The notes beneath the pieces are model-generated. The model ran no database searches. It had not been told where the DNA came from and saw only the letters and a program-made list of their open reading frames with translations. This document shows positions 53,333-63,709 of a DNA stretch of 63,709 nucleotides, one piece after another. The DNA comes from Balneolales bacterium. GTDB taxonomy: Bacteria; Bacteroidota; Rhodothermia; Balneolales; Cyclonatronaceae. Position numbers and translations under genes: made by a program. Position 1 is the first letter of the stretch; every line of letters starts with the position of its first letter. The DNA lies in contig JAFIET010000013.1 of the NCBI GenBank assembly GCA_020832405.1, positions 1 to 63,709 on the forward strand. Reading direction: 5' to 3'.

Positions 53333-53337
53333 AGGAG
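53333..53337 (+). promoter_or_regulatory. Ribosome binding site of the GLUG protein gene
   Basis: AGGAG within GAAGGAGAATT lies 4 bases before the ATG at 53342, a strong Shine-Dalgarno sequence that fixes the start. Confidence 0.7.
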
Positions 53338-53341
53338 AATT

Positions 53342-55678
53342 ATGATCTACAAAACGAGCGTAATACTTTGTGTTTTGATGCTGCTGCTTGGTACAGCGAA
53401 CAGTAACGCCCAATTCGCCGGCGGTTCGGGCACTGCAGATGCCCCCTGGGAGGTAGCAACATTACAGCACCTGAACAATGTGAGGAATTACCTGGGCGAA
53501 GACCATGCAGATAAGCACTTCATACAGACTGCGGACATTGATGCAGCCGGGAATACGTGGGAACCAATCGGAAGCAGAAGCGCAAAATTTATGGGGACAT
53601 ATCATGGAAATGACTTCACGATTAGCAATATCACAATTTACAGGCCGGAGGCTGATGATAATGGCTTGTTCGGGTACCTCGAAGGCGCCCGGGTCAGTAA
53701 TCTGAACATTACAGATATCCAAATCAATGGCAGCAGGTATAGTGGCGGTTTGGCCGGAAGAGTTCACTCGTCGGTGCTCAGTTTTATATCCGTTACGGGA
53801 AGTATTGTGGGCTATGATGATGATACGGGCGGGGTGATTGGTCTGGTGCGAAACAGCAGTCAGCTAAGCTGGCTGAGCGCGGATGTTACTGTAGTTGGCC
53901 GTGAAGCAACGGGCGGACTGATTGGCCGCCAATGGACTTCGGAAGTACGGTATTCGTATGCCAAAGGAACGGTAACAGGTATGTCGCTTACAGGTGGTCT
54001 GATAGGATATACCTCCTCGCTTGTGGCCGACAGTTATACAACGGCCGACGTTACGGGAACTTCCTCCGTTGGCGGTTTTACAGGGTCAAACTGGGGCGGC
54101 TCTGTTCACAGGAGCTACAGCACCGGAGCGGTAGCCGGTGAAAGCAATGTTGGCGGTTTCGCAGGAAGAAGTGATTCGTACAGCCAGACCGCGTACAGTT
54201 TTTGGAATACCGAAACATCCGGTCAGGAAACAAGTGCAGGCGGTTCGGGCGTAACCGGCTTAACGACGGCAGAGTTAAAGCAGCAATCAACCTTTGCAGC
54301 CTTTAACTTCTATTCGGCCTGGCAAATTAGCGAAGGCTCAGGCTACCCGGAATTTCAGGATTTCAGCGTGTACACCTTGCCTGAATACACTGAGCTGGAA
54401 AACCTTTCCGGCAGCGGTACTGAGCACGACCCCTACATTATCTCCACCATTCATGAACTAAACGCCGTAAGGCAGGATGTGACCGCTCACTACAGGCTTG
54501 CCGAAAATCTGGACCTGAAACCGAGTGTTGTCTGGAATATGGGGCAGGGCTGGGAACCCTTCGGGGATGCTTCAAACTGGTTTGCCGGTGTTTTTGACGG
54601 TAACGGCAAAATCATCACAGGCCTGGCTGTAAACCGGCCGGGAACCAATAATCAGGGGTTATTTGGCTACCTCAGGGAGGCTGAAGTCGCGGATGTAAAT
54701 CTGGCTGATGTGCAGGTTTATGGCATGAGATATACCGGCGGTTTAGCCGGAACAGCGCATTCGTCACACTTAAGCATTATATCGGTCACGGGAAATATTG
54801 CAGGCCATGACGACGATACGGGTGGGGTAATTGGCCTTGTGCGAAACAACAGTATGCTAAGCCGGCTGAGCGCAGATGTTAATGTTATGGGCCGTGATGC
54901 AACGGGCGGACTGATTGGCCGCCAATGGACTTCAGAAGTACGGTATTCGTATGCCAAAGGAACGGTAACAGGTATGTCGCTGACAGGTGGCCTGACAGGA
55001 TATACCTCCTCGCTGGTGGCCGATAGTTATACAACGGCCGACGTTACGGGAACTACCTCCGTTGGCGGTTTTACAGGTTCAAACTGGGGCGGCACTGTTC
55101 ACAGGAGCTACAGCACCGGAGCGGTAGTCGGTGAAAGCAATGTTGGCGGTTTCGCAGGAAGAAGTGATGTTTACAGTGAGGCCCTAAACAGTTTTTGGAA
55201 TACCGAAACATCCGGTCAGGAAACAAGTGCAGGCGGTTCGGGCGTAACCGGCTTAACGACGGCGGACATGACCTTCCCGTACGCAACAGGTGTTTACGCA
55301 GAATGGGACTTCGACACCATCTGGTCACATGATGAAGACCATTCCGTTAACGCAGGCTATCCGCATATTGATGAAGGCCTGCCAACGTCAGCAGAAAACG
55401 AAACAGATGTACCACGGATAGTTAAGCTTCATCAAAACTACCCCAACCCGTTTAACCCTGTCACCAATATCCGGTATGAACTGCCGCAACAGCAGGAGGT
55501 GCGGCTGGAAGTATATAATGTGCTGGGCCGCCGGGTAGCGGTACTCGTAAGCGGCACTCAGCCTGCCGGCTACCATACCATTCAGTTCGATGCAAGCCGC
55601 CTTGCAAGTGGCATGTACCTTTACAGATTACAAGCCGGCAGCGTGGTGCAAACCCATAAGATGATGCTGGTAAGGTAG
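53342..55678 (+). CDS. Secreted GLUG-repeat protein with T9SS type A C-terminal sorting domain
   Basis: A 778-residue exported protein. A signal peptide (about 1-24) ends SNAQ. Residues about 28-340 and 350-680 are two nearly parallel blocks of GLUG-type repeats (GLFGYLEGARVSNLNI, GGLAGRVHSS, GGVIGLVRN, GGLIGRQWTS, GGFTGSNWG, GGFAGRSD), a parallel beta-helix fold typical of surface adhesins. The last ~80 residues start NYPNPFNPVTNIRYELP and end YLYRLQAGSVVQTHKMML, the type A signal used for type IX secretion and surface attachment. The two blocks are offset by exactly 993 bp at the DNA level, with parts almost identical. Role: probably surface adhesion or S-layer-like; inferred. Confidence 0.9.
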   Translation: MIYKTSVILCVLMLLLGTANSNAQFAGGSGTADAPWEVATLQHLNNVRNYLGEDHADKHFIQTADIDAAGNTWEPIGSRSAKFMGTYHGNDFTISNITIYRPEADDNGLFGYLEGARVSNLNITDIQINGSRYSGGLAGRVHSSVLSFISVTGSIVGYDDDTGGVIGLVRNSSQLSWLSADVTVVGREATGGLIGRQWTSEVRYSYAKGTVTGMSLTGGLIGYTSSLVADSYTTADVTGTSSVGGFTGSNWGGSVHRSYSTGAVAGESNVGGFAGRSDSYSQTAYSFWNTETSGQETSAGGSGVTGLTTAELKQQSTFAAFNFYSAWQISEGSGYPEFQDFSVYTLPEYTELENLSGSGTEHDPYIISTIHELNAVRQDVTAHYRLAENLDLKPSVVWNMGQGWEPFGDASNWFAGVFDGNGKIITGLAVNRPGTNNQGLFGYLREAEVADVNLADVQVYGMRYTGGLAGTAHSSHLSIISVTGNIAGHDDDTGGVIGLVRNNSMLSRLSADVNVMGRDATGGLIGRQWTSEVRYSYAKGTVTGMSLTGGLTGYTSSLVADSYTTADVTGTTSVGGFTGSNWGGTVHRSYSTGAVVGESNVGGFAGRSDVYSEALNSFWNTETSGQETSAGGSGVTGLTTADMTFPYATGVYAEWDFDTIWSHDEDHSVNAGYPHIDEGLPTSAENETDVPRIVKLHQNYPNPFNPVTNIRYELPQQQEVRLEVYNVLGRRVAVLVSGTQPAGYHTIQFDASRLASGMYLYRLQAGSVVQTHKMMLVR
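53801..54270 (+). repeat. Intragenic direct repeat, unit A (GLUG gene)
   Basis: Matches 54794-55263 with constant offset 993 bp and no indels. Especially from 53903 onward the two units differ at only a handful of positions. Confidence 0.9.
54794..55263 (+). repeat. Intragenic direct repeat, unit B (GLUG gene)
   Basis: Second copy of the 53801 unit, inside the same gene and in frame (993 bp = 331 codons). Confidence 0.9.
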
Positions 55679-55898
55679 AAATTGTTCAGCCCAAAAGAAT
55701 CAAGGCAAAACGGGCGGATCGTTGAGTAAAGGCCCTTGCACTGTTTTTACAGTAGCAACAGGAGCAGGGGCCGGTCTCAAATGTTGTTTATGGAAATACG
55801 CTGTTCAAAAAAAAGCACGGGTGGTGTAAATCCGATAAGGGCTTAAAACCGGATGATCACGCATTTATCACCAACCGATAATTCAATAAGGGGAAATC

Positions 55899-56522
55899 AT
55901 GGAAAAAAATAAAAGCCTCCATGGCAATAAAATGCAGTGGCTCACGGGAAATTTATGGCTCATCGTAACTGTGCTCATGCTCTTGGTCATTATTGACATA
56001 GCCATTCGTGAAAGCAGTCTGCTGAACAGCGTTTCCTTACAGGATCTTCAGTCTGCTCATGTTTTGGGAATTGTTACAGGGCTGTTTGTAATCGCGATTT
56101 TTGTGGAAAGAGTGATAGAAGTCTTCCTCATTTATGCGCGTGAACCTGCAAAGCTGCACCTCAATAACAGCCTTGAGCAGGCAACAGATCCGAATGAAAA
56201 AACCGGGCTGAAACAGAAGCTCACAGCTTACAAGCAGCAAACCAGGCAGATGGCAGTTGGTATGGGGCTCCTGTTAGGCATTCTGATTAGTGCAGCCGGT
56301 TTCCGTACACTGTCAGATCTCGCCGGAGCGGAAGGACTAATGGGTCTGTCGGATTTACAACAGCGTATTTTTACGGTTACGGACATCCTCCTAACCGGAG
56401 TGATTATAAGTGGTGGTAGTGCTGCGATTGATAAAATAGCGGGTAAATTCAGCGATTATTTCGACCTCAACCGAAACCTTAAAGAGCCCGCAGATGAAAA
56501 AAAACCGAACCGGCCGGAATAG
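55899..56522 (+). CDS. Hypothetical membrane protein
   Basis: A 207-residue protein with likely membrane segments at about 17-38, 51-70, 117-135 and 160-178, and a charged helical loop (about 75-112, LEQATDPNEKTGLKQKLTAYK) between them. The C-terminus is hydrophilic. No family was recognised. GGGG/AAATC before the ATG may act as a weak ribosome binding site. It stands alone between the GLUG gene and a convergent amidohydrolase. Confidence 0.7.
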   Translation: MEKNKSLHGNKMQWLTGNLWLIVTVLMLLVIIDIAIRESSLLNSVSLQDLQSAHVLGIVTGLFVIAIFVERVIEVFLIYAREPAKLHLNNSLEQATDPNEKTGLKQKLTAYKQQTRQMAVGMGLLLGILISAAGFRTLSDLAGAEGLMGLSDLQQRIFTVTDILLTGVIISGGSAAIDKIAGKFSDYFDLNRNLKEPADEKKPNRPE

Positions 56523-56664
56523 TAACTCCTCAGAAGTCATATCGGCAGGATAACCGGGCATTCCCGTAATGCTGCAAAGAAGCTGTACCGGCAAACTGCA
56601 TGACGGACAGAACAGATAGCAAAGAATTAAAATGTAAGCCTGCAGGAAATCATTTTGGTTTCAT

Positions 56665-56702
56665 AAAAAAAGGGGCAGCATCTCTCAGCTGTCCCCTTCT
56701 TG
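56665..56702 (-). terminator. Terminator of the amidohydrolase gene
   Basis: On the minus strand GGGGACAGC and GCTGCCCC form a stem (one bulged A), followed by a seven-T run (plus-strand A-run at 56665-56671). Confidence 0.8.
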
Positions 56703-56725
56703 AAACTTCCCGGGCCCTGCCCGCT

Positions 56726-58099
56726 CTACTTCTCAGGTAGCGTGTTTTTGTAAATCCGGCCGTCTTTCATGATTACCATGAAATTTTCCTCCGGGCTGGC
56801 GATGAGTTCGATGTTTTCGAGCACGTCGCCGTTTACGAGCAGCAGGTCTGCGAGGGCGCCTTCTTCCACAACACCGAGGCGGCCCCGGTACGGACTTCTG
56901 AGGCCGGAGAGTGCCAGCAGCTGCGCATTGTCGTGCGTTACCATTTTGAGGGTTTCGGCCGGGGTGAACCACTCGAGCAGCTGCAGGATGTAGGCGTTCT
57001 GTTCCTGATTCATCCAGGGTTCAAAAAGAAAATCGGTGCCCCAGGCAATTTTGACGCCAAGTTCCTTCGCCAGCGGCCACATGCGGGCCTGACCTTCAAG
57101 TACGGGTCTGCGCTTCTCGACCCGCAGCGGATCCATGTTGGGCGTACTTGCCCGCAGCACCTGTGTGCTCAGCCAGATATCGTTTTCGGCTACGAGCCGC
57201 ATGGTTTCCTCGTCGAGCAGCTGACCGTGCTCGATCACTTTTACGCCGGCTTCAATGGCGCGGCGGATGGCGCGTGGGGTGTAGGCATGTACCATCACGT
57301 AGGTACCCCAGTCTTCGGCGGCTTCAACGGCTGCGCGCATTTCGTCGAAGGTGTACTGGGTAACGTCAACCGGGTCGTATGCGGAGGATGTGCCTCCCCC
57401 TGCCATGATTTTGATCTGACTCGCGCCAAAGCGCAGGTTTTCGCGTACGGCAGTGAGCACCTCGTCGCGGCCGTCGGCGATGAAGGTTGCCCCGAGCAGC
57501 TCAGCACGGGAGGGCTGCCCGAAGAAACGGCGTGAACGTTCATTCGGCTGACGAAAGTCGCCGTGACCGGCGGTCTGACTGATGGTTGCCCCCGAAGGCC
57601 AGATGCGCGGGCCCATCATTTGCCCGCTGTCAATGGCTGCCTTGATCTCGAAGATAGGCCCGCCCGCATCGCGTACCGCCGTGAAGCCGCGCATGAGCAT
57701 CTGCTGCGACTGCTCGGCGATTTTCGGGGCAAGCGACTCCAGCGAGAGCTCCGGGTTCATCATATCAATCATGCTGAGAGATCCGAAGGTCATGTGCACG
57801 TGTACGTCAATCAGGCCGGGCATGAGGGTCATCCCTTCCCCGCTGATCCTCAGGGCGTCGGGATAATCGCTGTAGCTTACAAATCCTCCTTCAACAATAC
57901 TATGAATGAGGTTCTCCTGTACAATTACGGTCGAAGGCGCGGAAAGGCTCTCTGAGGTGCCGTCAAAAATGCGGACATTTTCAAAGATGACGGTTTGCGC
58001 ATCCTGACTGTAGGAATCGCCGCAAATCGTAAATAAAAACAAAAAAGCGAAGAGAATTACGCTAAGGGGTCTTAAACAGTTCTGAATCTGTTTTTTCAT
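56726..58099 (-). CDS. Secreted amidohydrolase-family metal-dependent hydrolase
   Basis: A 457-residue enzyme with a signal peptide (about 10-32, ending DSYSQ). Metal-binding HVHM in PGLIDVHVHM, further His in VMVHAYTP and VIEHGQL, and the catalytic Asp in WGTDFLF mark the imidazolonepropionase/prolidase-like amidohydrolase branch. The carboxylated-lysine position seems to be replaced or not obvious. Members hydrolyse cyclic amides or dipeptides such as Xaa-Pro/Xaa-Arg in the periplasm. Substrate unknown. It is transcribed away from gltB. Confidence 0.9.
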   Translation of the reverse strand: MKKQIQNCLRPLSVILFAFLFLFTICGDSYSQDAQTVIFENVRIFDGTSESLSAPSTVIVQENLIHSIVEGGFVSYSDYPDALRISGEGMTLMPGLIDVHVHMTFGSLSMIDMMNPELSLESLAPKIAEQSQQMLMRGFTAVRDAGGPIFEIKAAIDSGQMMGPRIWPSGATISQTAGHGDFRQPNERSRRFFGQPSRAELLGATFIADGRDEVLTAVRENLRFGASQIKIMAGGGTSSAYDPVDVTQYTFDEMRAAVEAAEDWGTYVMVHAYTPRAIRRAIEAGVKVIEHGQLLDEETMRLVAENDIWLSTQVLRASTPNMDPLRVEKRRPVLEGQARMWPLAKELGVKIAWGTDFLFEPWMNQEQNAYILQLLEWFTPAETLKMVTHDNAQLLALSGLRSPYRGRLGVVEEGALADLLLVNGDVLENIELIASPEENFMVIMKDGRIYKNTLPEK

Positions 58100-58605
58100 A
58101 GTGGAAGTAGATTTTATATGATAAAAATTGCACTAACATGATGTCAACAAAATACTGAATACGCACGTTTGGACAGGCTTAAAGTTTGATTTTTTTGATT
58201 GAATAAGCACAATTCCTATGATTCCGGAAAGCTAATAAGTCTATGTGTCTGAGTTGTTTTCACAGTTTGTGCGTAAAACAAAACGACTGTTTAAAATTAT
58301 TTTTCAAAAACAAAAAAGCGCTTCAATCATTTGGAAAAGCGCTTTTATTGGTCGCAAATCATTAATTATCAATAACAGGAAACAAGGCCGACTTGCAGCG
58401 GGACCTTTTTTTGGTCAAATTAATAAAGCTAACTCTGTAACAATCTGAAAATCACCAATTCGTACTCACTCCGATAAAATTGGTGAAAACCTGATGATAC
58501 TGAATAAGGAGAAGTGAGGATTAACTGATTCGGCACAGATCCGCTGCCTTTTGCGAAATTCGAAACAACATCTTCCTGCATCACCATTACACCTTCTGCA
58601 AGTCT
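58100..58605. other. Divergent region between the amidohydrolase gene and gltB
   Basis: 506 bp, AT-rich. A stem-loop lies at 58314-58346: AAAAGCGCTT (58314-58323) pairs with AAGCGCTTTT (58337-58346), with T/A runs on both sides, so it has the look of a terminator although both neighbouring genes point outward. That would suit the end of a short transcript or an attenuator in the gltB leader. No other feature or gene recognised. Confidence 0.4.
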
Positions 58606-61600
58606 ATGAATGCTACTAAACACAGCTGCGCACCAATGAGGCCGCCACTCAAACAAGGTCTGTACGATCCGTTACACGAGCACGATGCCTGCGGGATCGG
58701 CTTTGTTGCCAACATTAACGGTGAGGCCTCCCACACCATCGTAAATGAGGCGATCCGGGTTTTGCACAACCTCAATCATCGGGGTGCAACCGGCGCGGAA
58801 GGCAACACCGGTGACGGTGCCGGCATCCTGATGCAGATTCCGCACGATTTCCTGAAGCGCTCCTGCGAAGGTCTGGGGTTCAGGCTGCCTGAGCCCGGCC
58901 ATTACGGTGTTGGGATGATCTTTATGCCGGGCGACCGGCGCGACCGGCTGCCATGTGAGCGCATTGTGGAAAAGATAATCCGGGAGGAAGGTCTTGAGGT
59001 ACTGGGCTGGCGCAAGGTTCGTACCGACAATGCGACTCTGGGGGAGACAGCCCTTGCCTCGGAACCATCCGTGCGGCAGGTTTTTATCGGCAAAGGCGGG
59101 CATGAAGGAACTGCGCTCGATCTGGAACGCAAACTTTTTGTGATCCGCCGCCGGGCAACGCTGGCGATCAGCAAGGCTGAGCAGAAAATCAGCGACAAAG
59201 ACTTTTTCTACATCAACAGCCTCTCAAGCCGCACGATTGTGTATAAGGGGATGCTCACCCCGCATCAGCTCGATAATTATTACCCGGAGCTGCGCGACCC
59301 CAACATGCAGACAAGCATCGCGCTGGTCCATTCGCGTTTCAGCACCAACACTTTTCCGAGCTGGAAACTTGCCCATCCCTACCGCTACATCATCCATAAC
59401 GGTGAAATTAATACCGTGCGCGGCAACCAAAACTGGATGCACGCCCGCGAAGCTGTTTTGCAGTCACCCCTGTTTGGCTCCGACCTGAAAAAAGTGCTGC
59501 CGATAGTGCAGGATGAAGGAAGCGACTCCTCCAAATTTGATCAGTGCCTCGAGTTTCTGACACTCAGCGGCCGTTCGCTGCCGCATGCTATGATGATGAT
59601 GATTCCTGAGCCCTGGGAAAAGCACGAAACCATGGATGATGAGCGCCGTGCTTTCTACGAGTACCACAGCTGTATGATGGAGCCCTGGGACGGACCCGCC
59701 TCGGTCGCCTTTACGGATGGTCAGGTGGTCGGGGCAACCCTCGATCGGAACGGCCTCCGGCCCTCGCGCTACTACGTTACCCGCAGTAACATGATTGTAC
59801 TGGCCTCAGAAGCCGGCGTGCTCGACATCCCGTCAGATGAAGTGCTGATTAAAGGCCGCCTTCAGCCGGGCCGTATGCTGCTTATCGATACCAAAGAGCA
59901 GCGCATTATCAGCGATGAAGAAATCAAAAAGCAGGTGGTGAGTCAGCAGCCTTACGGTCAGTGGCTGAAGGATAACCTGGTGGACTTTGAAACCTGCACG
60001 AAGAAAATTACCTGGCAGGAGCCGCGTCTCGATCATGAAAAGGTGGTGCACCGCCAAAAGGTTTTCGGCTACACCTACGAAGACCTGCGCATCAACCTCG
60101 GCCCGATGGCTGAGAACATGCTGCAGCCGATCGGAGCTATGGGCAACGATGCGCCCCTCGCGGTGCTTTCGAATCAGCCGCAGCTGCTGTACAACTATTT
60201 CAAGCAGCTGTTTGCGCAGGTAACGAACCCGCCGATTGATCCCATCCGGGAGGAGCTGATTACCTCAACAGAAACCTACCTCGGCGGCAAAGGCAACATC
60301 CTCGAAGAATCGCCTGAGCGCTGCCGTCAGATTAAGCTGCCAACACCGGTGCTCTCAACCGAAGAAATGGAGGTACTGCGCAAAACGGATCTGCCGGGCT
60401 TCCGGATTGAAGAGCTTCCGATTTTATTTGAAGCCGGAACCGGCGGCACCGGTCTTGAGAAAGCACTCAGCAAGCTGTTCAACGCGGCGGCGGAGGCCAT
60501 TGGCTCCGGAGCTAATATTCTGATTCTCACAGACCGTAATTTCAGCAGCAAGCTTGCGCCGATTCCGGCTTTGCTGGCGGTATCGGGCCTGCATCACCAT
60601 TTAATAAGAACCGGCAAGCGTACCGATGTGAGCATTGTGCTTGAATCGGGAGAGCCGCGCGAAACCCATCATTTCTGTACCCTGCTGGGTTACGGCGTTG
60701 ATGCCGTAAATCCGTATATGGCGTATGAGAGCCTGTGCGACCTGCTGCAGCAGGGCCTCATTTCGGGCATCGATTACAAGCGTGCGGTGAAAGGCTACAA
60801 CAAAGCTGTGGTGAAAGGCATCGTGAAAGTGATGGCCAAGATGGGCATCTCAACCGTGAAGTCGTACCGCGGGGCGCAGATTTTTGAGGCGCTCGGCATC
60901 AGTAAGGAAGTGGTCGATTCCTACTTTACCTGGACCGACAGCCGGATTGGCGGCATCACCCTCGATACCATTGCAAGGGAAGCCGAGATGCGACATGAAA
61001 AAGCCTATCCCAAAATTCGTCAGAACGGAACCGTTCTGGATGAGGGCGGTCAGTACAAGTGGCGCCGGAATGGGGAGTACCACATGTATAACCCGAAAAC
61101 TGTGCACACACTGCAGCTTGCTACCCGTACCGGCGATTACGAGCTCTATAAAGAATATGCCCGCCTGCTCGATGAGCAGCACGATCCGCCACCGGCCCTG
61201 CGGCACCTGCTCGAACTCATTTACGGCCCTAAACCGGTGCCGATTGAAGAGGTTGAGTCGGTAGAGTCCATCTGCCGCCGCTTCAAAACCGGGGCAATGT
61301 CGTACGGCTCCATCAGCTTGGAAGCGCACGAAGCCCTGGCCATCGCCATGAACCGGCTTGGCGGCCGCAGCAATACCGGTGAGGGCGGCGAAGATGCCAA
61401 CCGCTTCATCGAAGATGTCAACGGCGACTCCCGCAACAGTGCCATCAAGCAGGTGGCCTCAGGTCGTTTCGGGGTAACGAGCGAGTACCTCACTCAGGCC
61501 AAAGAAATTCAGATTAAGATGGCGCAGGGTGCCAAGCCGGGTGAGGGAGGCGAGCTGCCCGGCCGAAAGGTTTATCCCTGGATTGCCGATGTGCGGCTGT

Positions 61601-63234
61601 CAACGCCGGGTGTGGGGCTCATCTCCCCCCCTCCGCATCACGATATTTACTCGATTGAGGACCTTGCCCAGCTCATTCACGACCTAAAGAACGCCAACGA
61701 TCAGGCCGACATCAACGTGAAGCTGGTTTCCCTTGCCGGGGTCGGTACCATTGCCGCCGGTGTGGCGAAAGCCAAGGCCGATGTAATTCTGGTCAGCGGC
61801 CATGACGGCGGCACCGGGGCCTCCCCGCAAACGAGCATCAAGCATGCGGGCCTGCCGTGGGAGCTCGGGCTTGCCGAGGTGCATCAGACCCTGCTGCTCA
61901 ACAACCTGCGCAGCCGGGTGAAGCTGGAAACCGACGGACAAATCAAGACAGGCCGCGATATCGTAGTCGCAGCCCTGCTGGGTGCCGAGGAGTTCGGTTT
62001 CGGCACGAGCGCGCTCATCACCCTCGGGTGTATTATGATGCGCGTGTGCCACCTGAATACATGCCCGGTTGGCGTGGCTACGCAGGATCCGCACCTGCGC
62101 AGTAAATTTACCGGCGACCCGCAATATGTGGTCAATTTCATGAGGTTTGTGGCGCAGGATGTACGCGAGCACATGGCCGCAATGGGCTTCCGTACGATCG
62201 ACGAAATGATCGGCCGTACCGACAAGCTCCGCCAAAAGAAAACCAACCACTGGAAGGCAAAGCTGCTTGATTTGTCGCCGGTGCTGCACAGTCCGAAAGT
62301 TCACGCGCTCACGGGCGTTCGCAAGCTCACCAAACAGCATCACGGCCTCGAAAACAGCATGGACGTGCAGATGCTGCTCGACCTTTGCGAGCCCGCCCTG
62401 AGTGGAAAAACAAAGGTGAAAGCCAGCCTGCCCATCCGGAACACCAACCGCGTAACCGGCACCATCTTAGGAAGTGAAATCACCCGCATGTACGGTCAGG
62501 AAGGGCTGCCGGAAGATACCATCCACCTGCGCTTCCGCGGCTCGGCCGGGCAGAGTTTCGGCGCGTTCGGCGTGCCCGGGGTTTCCCTCGAGCTTGAAGG
62601 CGATGCCAACGATTACTTCGGCAAAGGCCTCTCCGGCGGCAAGCTGATTCTGTACCCCGACCGCGATGCGCGTTTCCGACCTGAGGAAAATATTATTGTC
62701 GGCAATGTGGCGCTCTACGGCGCAACCCGCGGGGAGGCTTATATCCGAGGGCGTGCCGGTGAGCGTTTTTGCGTGCGCAACAGCGGCGCCGCGGCGGTAG
62801 TTGAAGGCACCGGAGACCACGGCTGCGAATACATGACCGGCGGCCGCGCCGTAATTCTGGGCCCGACCGGCCGGAATTTCGCGGCGGGTATGTCGGGCGG
62901 AATCGCCTACGTACTCGATACCGACGGCAGCTTCCCAAGCCGCTGCAACAAGGAAATGGTGTACCTGGAGAAGGTGGAGGATGAAAGCGACGAAGCCGAA
63001 CTCAAGCGCCTCATCCGCCGGCACGCCGATTTTACGGACAGCGTACTCGCCTGGAAAATCCTTGCCAAATGGGACGAAGTGCTGCCGCAGTTTGTGAAGG
63101 TTCATCCACAGGATTACAAGCGGATGACCGAAGCCATCCAAAAAGCCGTGAAAACCGGCATGGATCCGAAAGAGGCCGAGCTTCATGCGTTTGAGGCCAA
63201 TCAGCTGAGTGAAGCCCGCGCCGCCGGCAACTAA
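58606..63234 (+). CDS. gltB: Glutamate synthase large (alpha) subunit
   Basis: A 1542-residue subunit. A 28-residue propeptide precedes Cys29 in HDACGIGF, the Ntn nucleophile of the glutaminase domain. FMN-binding central domains follow, with [54 protein letters not shown] and [13 protein letters not shown]. The [3Fe-4S] cysteines lie in [15 protein letters not shown]. The C-terminal glycine-rich beta-helix ([38 protein letters not shown]) completes it. With GltD it makes two glutamates from glutamine and 2-oxoglutarate using NAD(P)H. gltD follows 95 bp downstream. Confidence 0.97.
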   Translation: MNATKHSCAPMRPPLKQGLYDPLHEHDACGIGFVANINGEASHTIVNEAIRVLHNLNHRGATGAEGNTGDGAGILMQIPHDFLKRSCEGLGFRLPEPGHYGVGMIFMPGDRRDRLPCERIVEKIIREEGLEVLGWRKVRTDNATLGETALASEPSVRQVFIGKGGHEGTALDLERKLFVIRRRATLAISKAEQKISDKDFFYINSLSSRTIVYKGMLTPHQLDNYYPELRDPNMQTSIALVHSRFSTNTFPSWKLAHPYRYIIHNGEINTVRGNQNWMHAREAVLQSPLFGSDLKKVLPIVQDEGSDSSKFDQCLEFLTLSGRSLPHAMMMMIPEPWEKHETMDDERRAFYEYHSCMMEPWDGPASVAFTDGQVVGATLDRNGLRPSRYYVTRSNMIVLASEAGVLDIPSDEVLIKGRLQPGRMLLIDTKEQRIISDEEIKKQVVSQQPYGQWLKDNLVDFETCTKKITWQEPRLDHEKVVHRQKVFGYTYEDLRINLGPMAENMLQPIGAMGNDAPLAVLSNQPQLLYNYFKQLFAQVTNPPIDPIREELITSTETYLGGKGNILEESPERCRQIKLPTPVLSTEEMEVLRKTDLPGFRIEELPILFEAGTGGTGLEKALSKLFNAAAEAIGSGANILILTDRNFSSKLAPIPALLAVSGLHHHLIRTGKRTDVSIVLESGEPRETHHFCTLLGYGVDAVNPYMAYESLCDLLQQGLISGIDYKRAVKGYNKAVVKGIVKVMAKMGISTVKSYRGAQIFEALGISKEVVDSYFTWTDSRIGGITLDTIAREAEMRHEKAYPKIRQNGTVLDEGGQYKWRRNGEYHMYNPKTVHTLQLATRTGDYELYKEYARLLDEQHDPPPALRHLLELIYGPKPVPIEEVESVESICRRFKTGAMSYGSISLEAHEALAIAMNRLGGRSNTGEGGEDANRFIEDVNGDSRNSAIKQVASGRFGVTSEYLTQAKEIQIKMAQGAKPGEGGELPGRKVYPWIADVRLSTPGVGLISPPPHHDIYSIEDLAQLIHDLKNANDQADINVKLVSLAGVGTIAAGVAKAKADVILVSGHDGGTGASPQTSIKHAGLPWELGLAEVHQTLLLNNLRSRVKLETDGQIKTGRDIVVAALLGAEEFGFGTSALITLGCIMMRVCHLNTCPVGVATQDPHLRSKFTGDPQYVVNFMRFVAQDVREHMAAMGFRTIDEMIGRTDKLRQKKTNHWKAKLLDLSPVLHSPKVHALTGVRKLTKQHHGLENSMDVQMLLDLCEPALSGKTKVKASLPIRNTNRVTGTILGSEITRMYGQEGLPEDTIHLRFRGSAGQSFGAFGVPGVSLELEGDANDYFGKGLSGGKLILYPDRDARFRPEENIIVGNVALYGATRGEAYIRGRAGERFCVRNSGAAAVVEGTGDHGCEYMTGGRAVILGPTGRNFAAGMSGGIAYVLDTDGSFPSRCNKEMVYLEKVEDESDEAELKRLIRRHADFTDSVLAWKILAKWDEVLPQFVKVHPQDYKRMTEAIQKAVKTGMDPKEAELHAFEANQLSEARAAGN

Positions 63235-63329
63235 GCGGCTGCTTCTGCTCAGGGCCCGGATGAGGCCCGGAAACGCATCCCCCGAGAAAAAATTATCAAA
63301 GAAAAACCGAAATACAGGATTATCGACTG

Positions 63330-63709
63330 ATGGGAAAACCAACCGGATTTATGGAAATAGCGCGCAAAGATGCGCCGGCAATAAGCCCCGCTGAGCGCGT
63401 AGGCGACTGGTCAGAGTTTGGCATCCGCCTGCCTGACAGCGAACTGCAGCAGCAGGGTGCCCGATGTATGGACTGCGGCATCCCGTTTTGCCAGACCGGC
63501 AGCACAACCGGCAGCGGCAAGGCGCTGGGCTGCCCGGTGTACAACCTCATCCCGGAGTGGAACGACCTGGTCTATCGCGGCAAGTGGCGCGAAGCCCTCA
63601 ACCGGCTGCACAAGACCAATAATTTCCCGGAATTTACGGGCCGCGTTTGTCCGGCGCCCTGCGAGGGCAGCTGCGTACTCGGCCTGATTGACAAGCCCGT
63701 TGCCATCAA
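63330..63709 (+). CDS. gltD: Glutamate synthase small (beta) subunit, partial (3' end cut by window edge)
   Basis: The first 126 residues of GltD. Starts [17 protein letters not shown] at the ATG at 63330. The cysteine-rich N-terminal Fe-S region is visible: [13 protein letters not shown] and then [13 protein letters not shown], which carry the [4Fe-4S] clusters linking NADPH/FAD to GltB. The FAD/NAD-binding domains lie beyond the window. In operon with gltB. Confidence 0.95.
   Translation, partial: MGKPTGFMEIARKDAPAISPAERVGDWSEFGIRLPDSELQQQGARCMDCGIPFCQTGSTTGSGKALGCPVYNLIPEWNDLVYRGKWREALNRLHKTNNFPEFTGRVCPAPCEGSCVLGLIDKPVAI

Larger units (their letters stand above)
52511..53341. other. 831-bp non-coding stretch between metH and the GLUG protein gene
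   Basis: It begins with the partial dispersed repeat R5 (52545-52590). After that I see no convincing gene: the few open frames are short and carry no recognised features. The last 120 bases are AT-rich (about 53210-53270) and should contain the promoter of the GLUG gene. Confidence 0.6.

Noticed and set aside
55810-55860. Possible sixth copy of the dispersed repeat (AAAAAAAAGCACGGG)
   Set aside because: Only about 12-15 bases agree with the A-run/GCACGGG part of the right arm; the remaining blocks are missing.

Overview
The window looks like a piece of chromosome from a Bacteroidota-related bacterium with roughly 50-55% GC, most likely Balneolota (Balneolaeota) or a close relative. The pointers are a secreted protein ending in a type A T9SS-like sorting domain (53342-55678), OprO/P-type porin, DASS symporter, Rrf2 and DUF885/M28/S9 secreted-peptidase content, an rpmB-rpmG-small gene ribosomal cluster as in Bacteroidota, and many genes without clear Shine-Dalgarno sequences. 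This placement is inference from gene content, not from a marker search.

Layout. 1-7.1 kb: a partial membrane-anchored protein, a TlpA/ResA thioredoxin, a lipoprotein, an M28 peptidase, a DUF885 lipoprotein and two small membrane proteins. 7.3-11.3 kb (minus): porin and DASS anion symporter, an Rrf2 regulator and a PrcB-like lipoprotein. 11.7-16.2 kb (plus): an AT-rich gene with two AP2-like domains, a DEAD-box RNA helicase and glutamate dehydrogenase. 16.8-22 kb (minus): htpX, pheA, queA, a HAD phosphatase, gmhB and a Nudix hydrolase. 22-28.2 kb: a CDP-alcohol phosphatidyltransferase, ftsY, a secreted TPR-CHAT protein, a SirB1-like protein and a YciA-like thioesterase. 28.3-31.8 kb: a GlmU-like sugar nucleotidyltransferase divergent from glmS.

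31.9-43.1 kb is a copper/silver resistance cluster: an HMA-AraC fusion regulator, copA, copZ, a Cys-rich secreted protein, a CusA-like RND pump with extra inserts, a TolC-like channel and a CusB-like adaptor carrying a heavy-metal-binding domain and DUF3347. The P-type ATPase and CopZ would handle cytoplasmic copper, while the tripartite pump would clear the periplasm. Immediately downstream an AT-rich antitoxin/PIN-toxin pair sits between the intact 3' end of the adaptor gene and a second, 96% identical copy of that 3' end (44086-44238). This is the clearest trace of a rearrangement or insertion in the window.

44.4-63.7 kb: an SGNH hydrolase, an S9 peptidase, rpmB-rpmG-DUF4295-like, metH, the GLUG-repeat T9SS protein with a 993-bp internal duplication, a small membrane protein, an amidohydrolase and gltB-gltD (gltD cut by the edge). 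glmS, gdh and gltBD make this a nitrogen/glutamate-rich stretch.

Between genes there is a family of related intergenic repeats (five copies at four loci). Two copies face each other to form a long inverted repeat at 16371-16626. No CRISPR array, tRNA, rRNA, transposase or prophage was seen. No fully convincing new multi-gene defence system was found. The best candidates for undescribed biology are the repeat family, the toxin-antitoxin insertion flanked by gene-end copies, and the uncharacterised Cys-rich member of the copper cluster.
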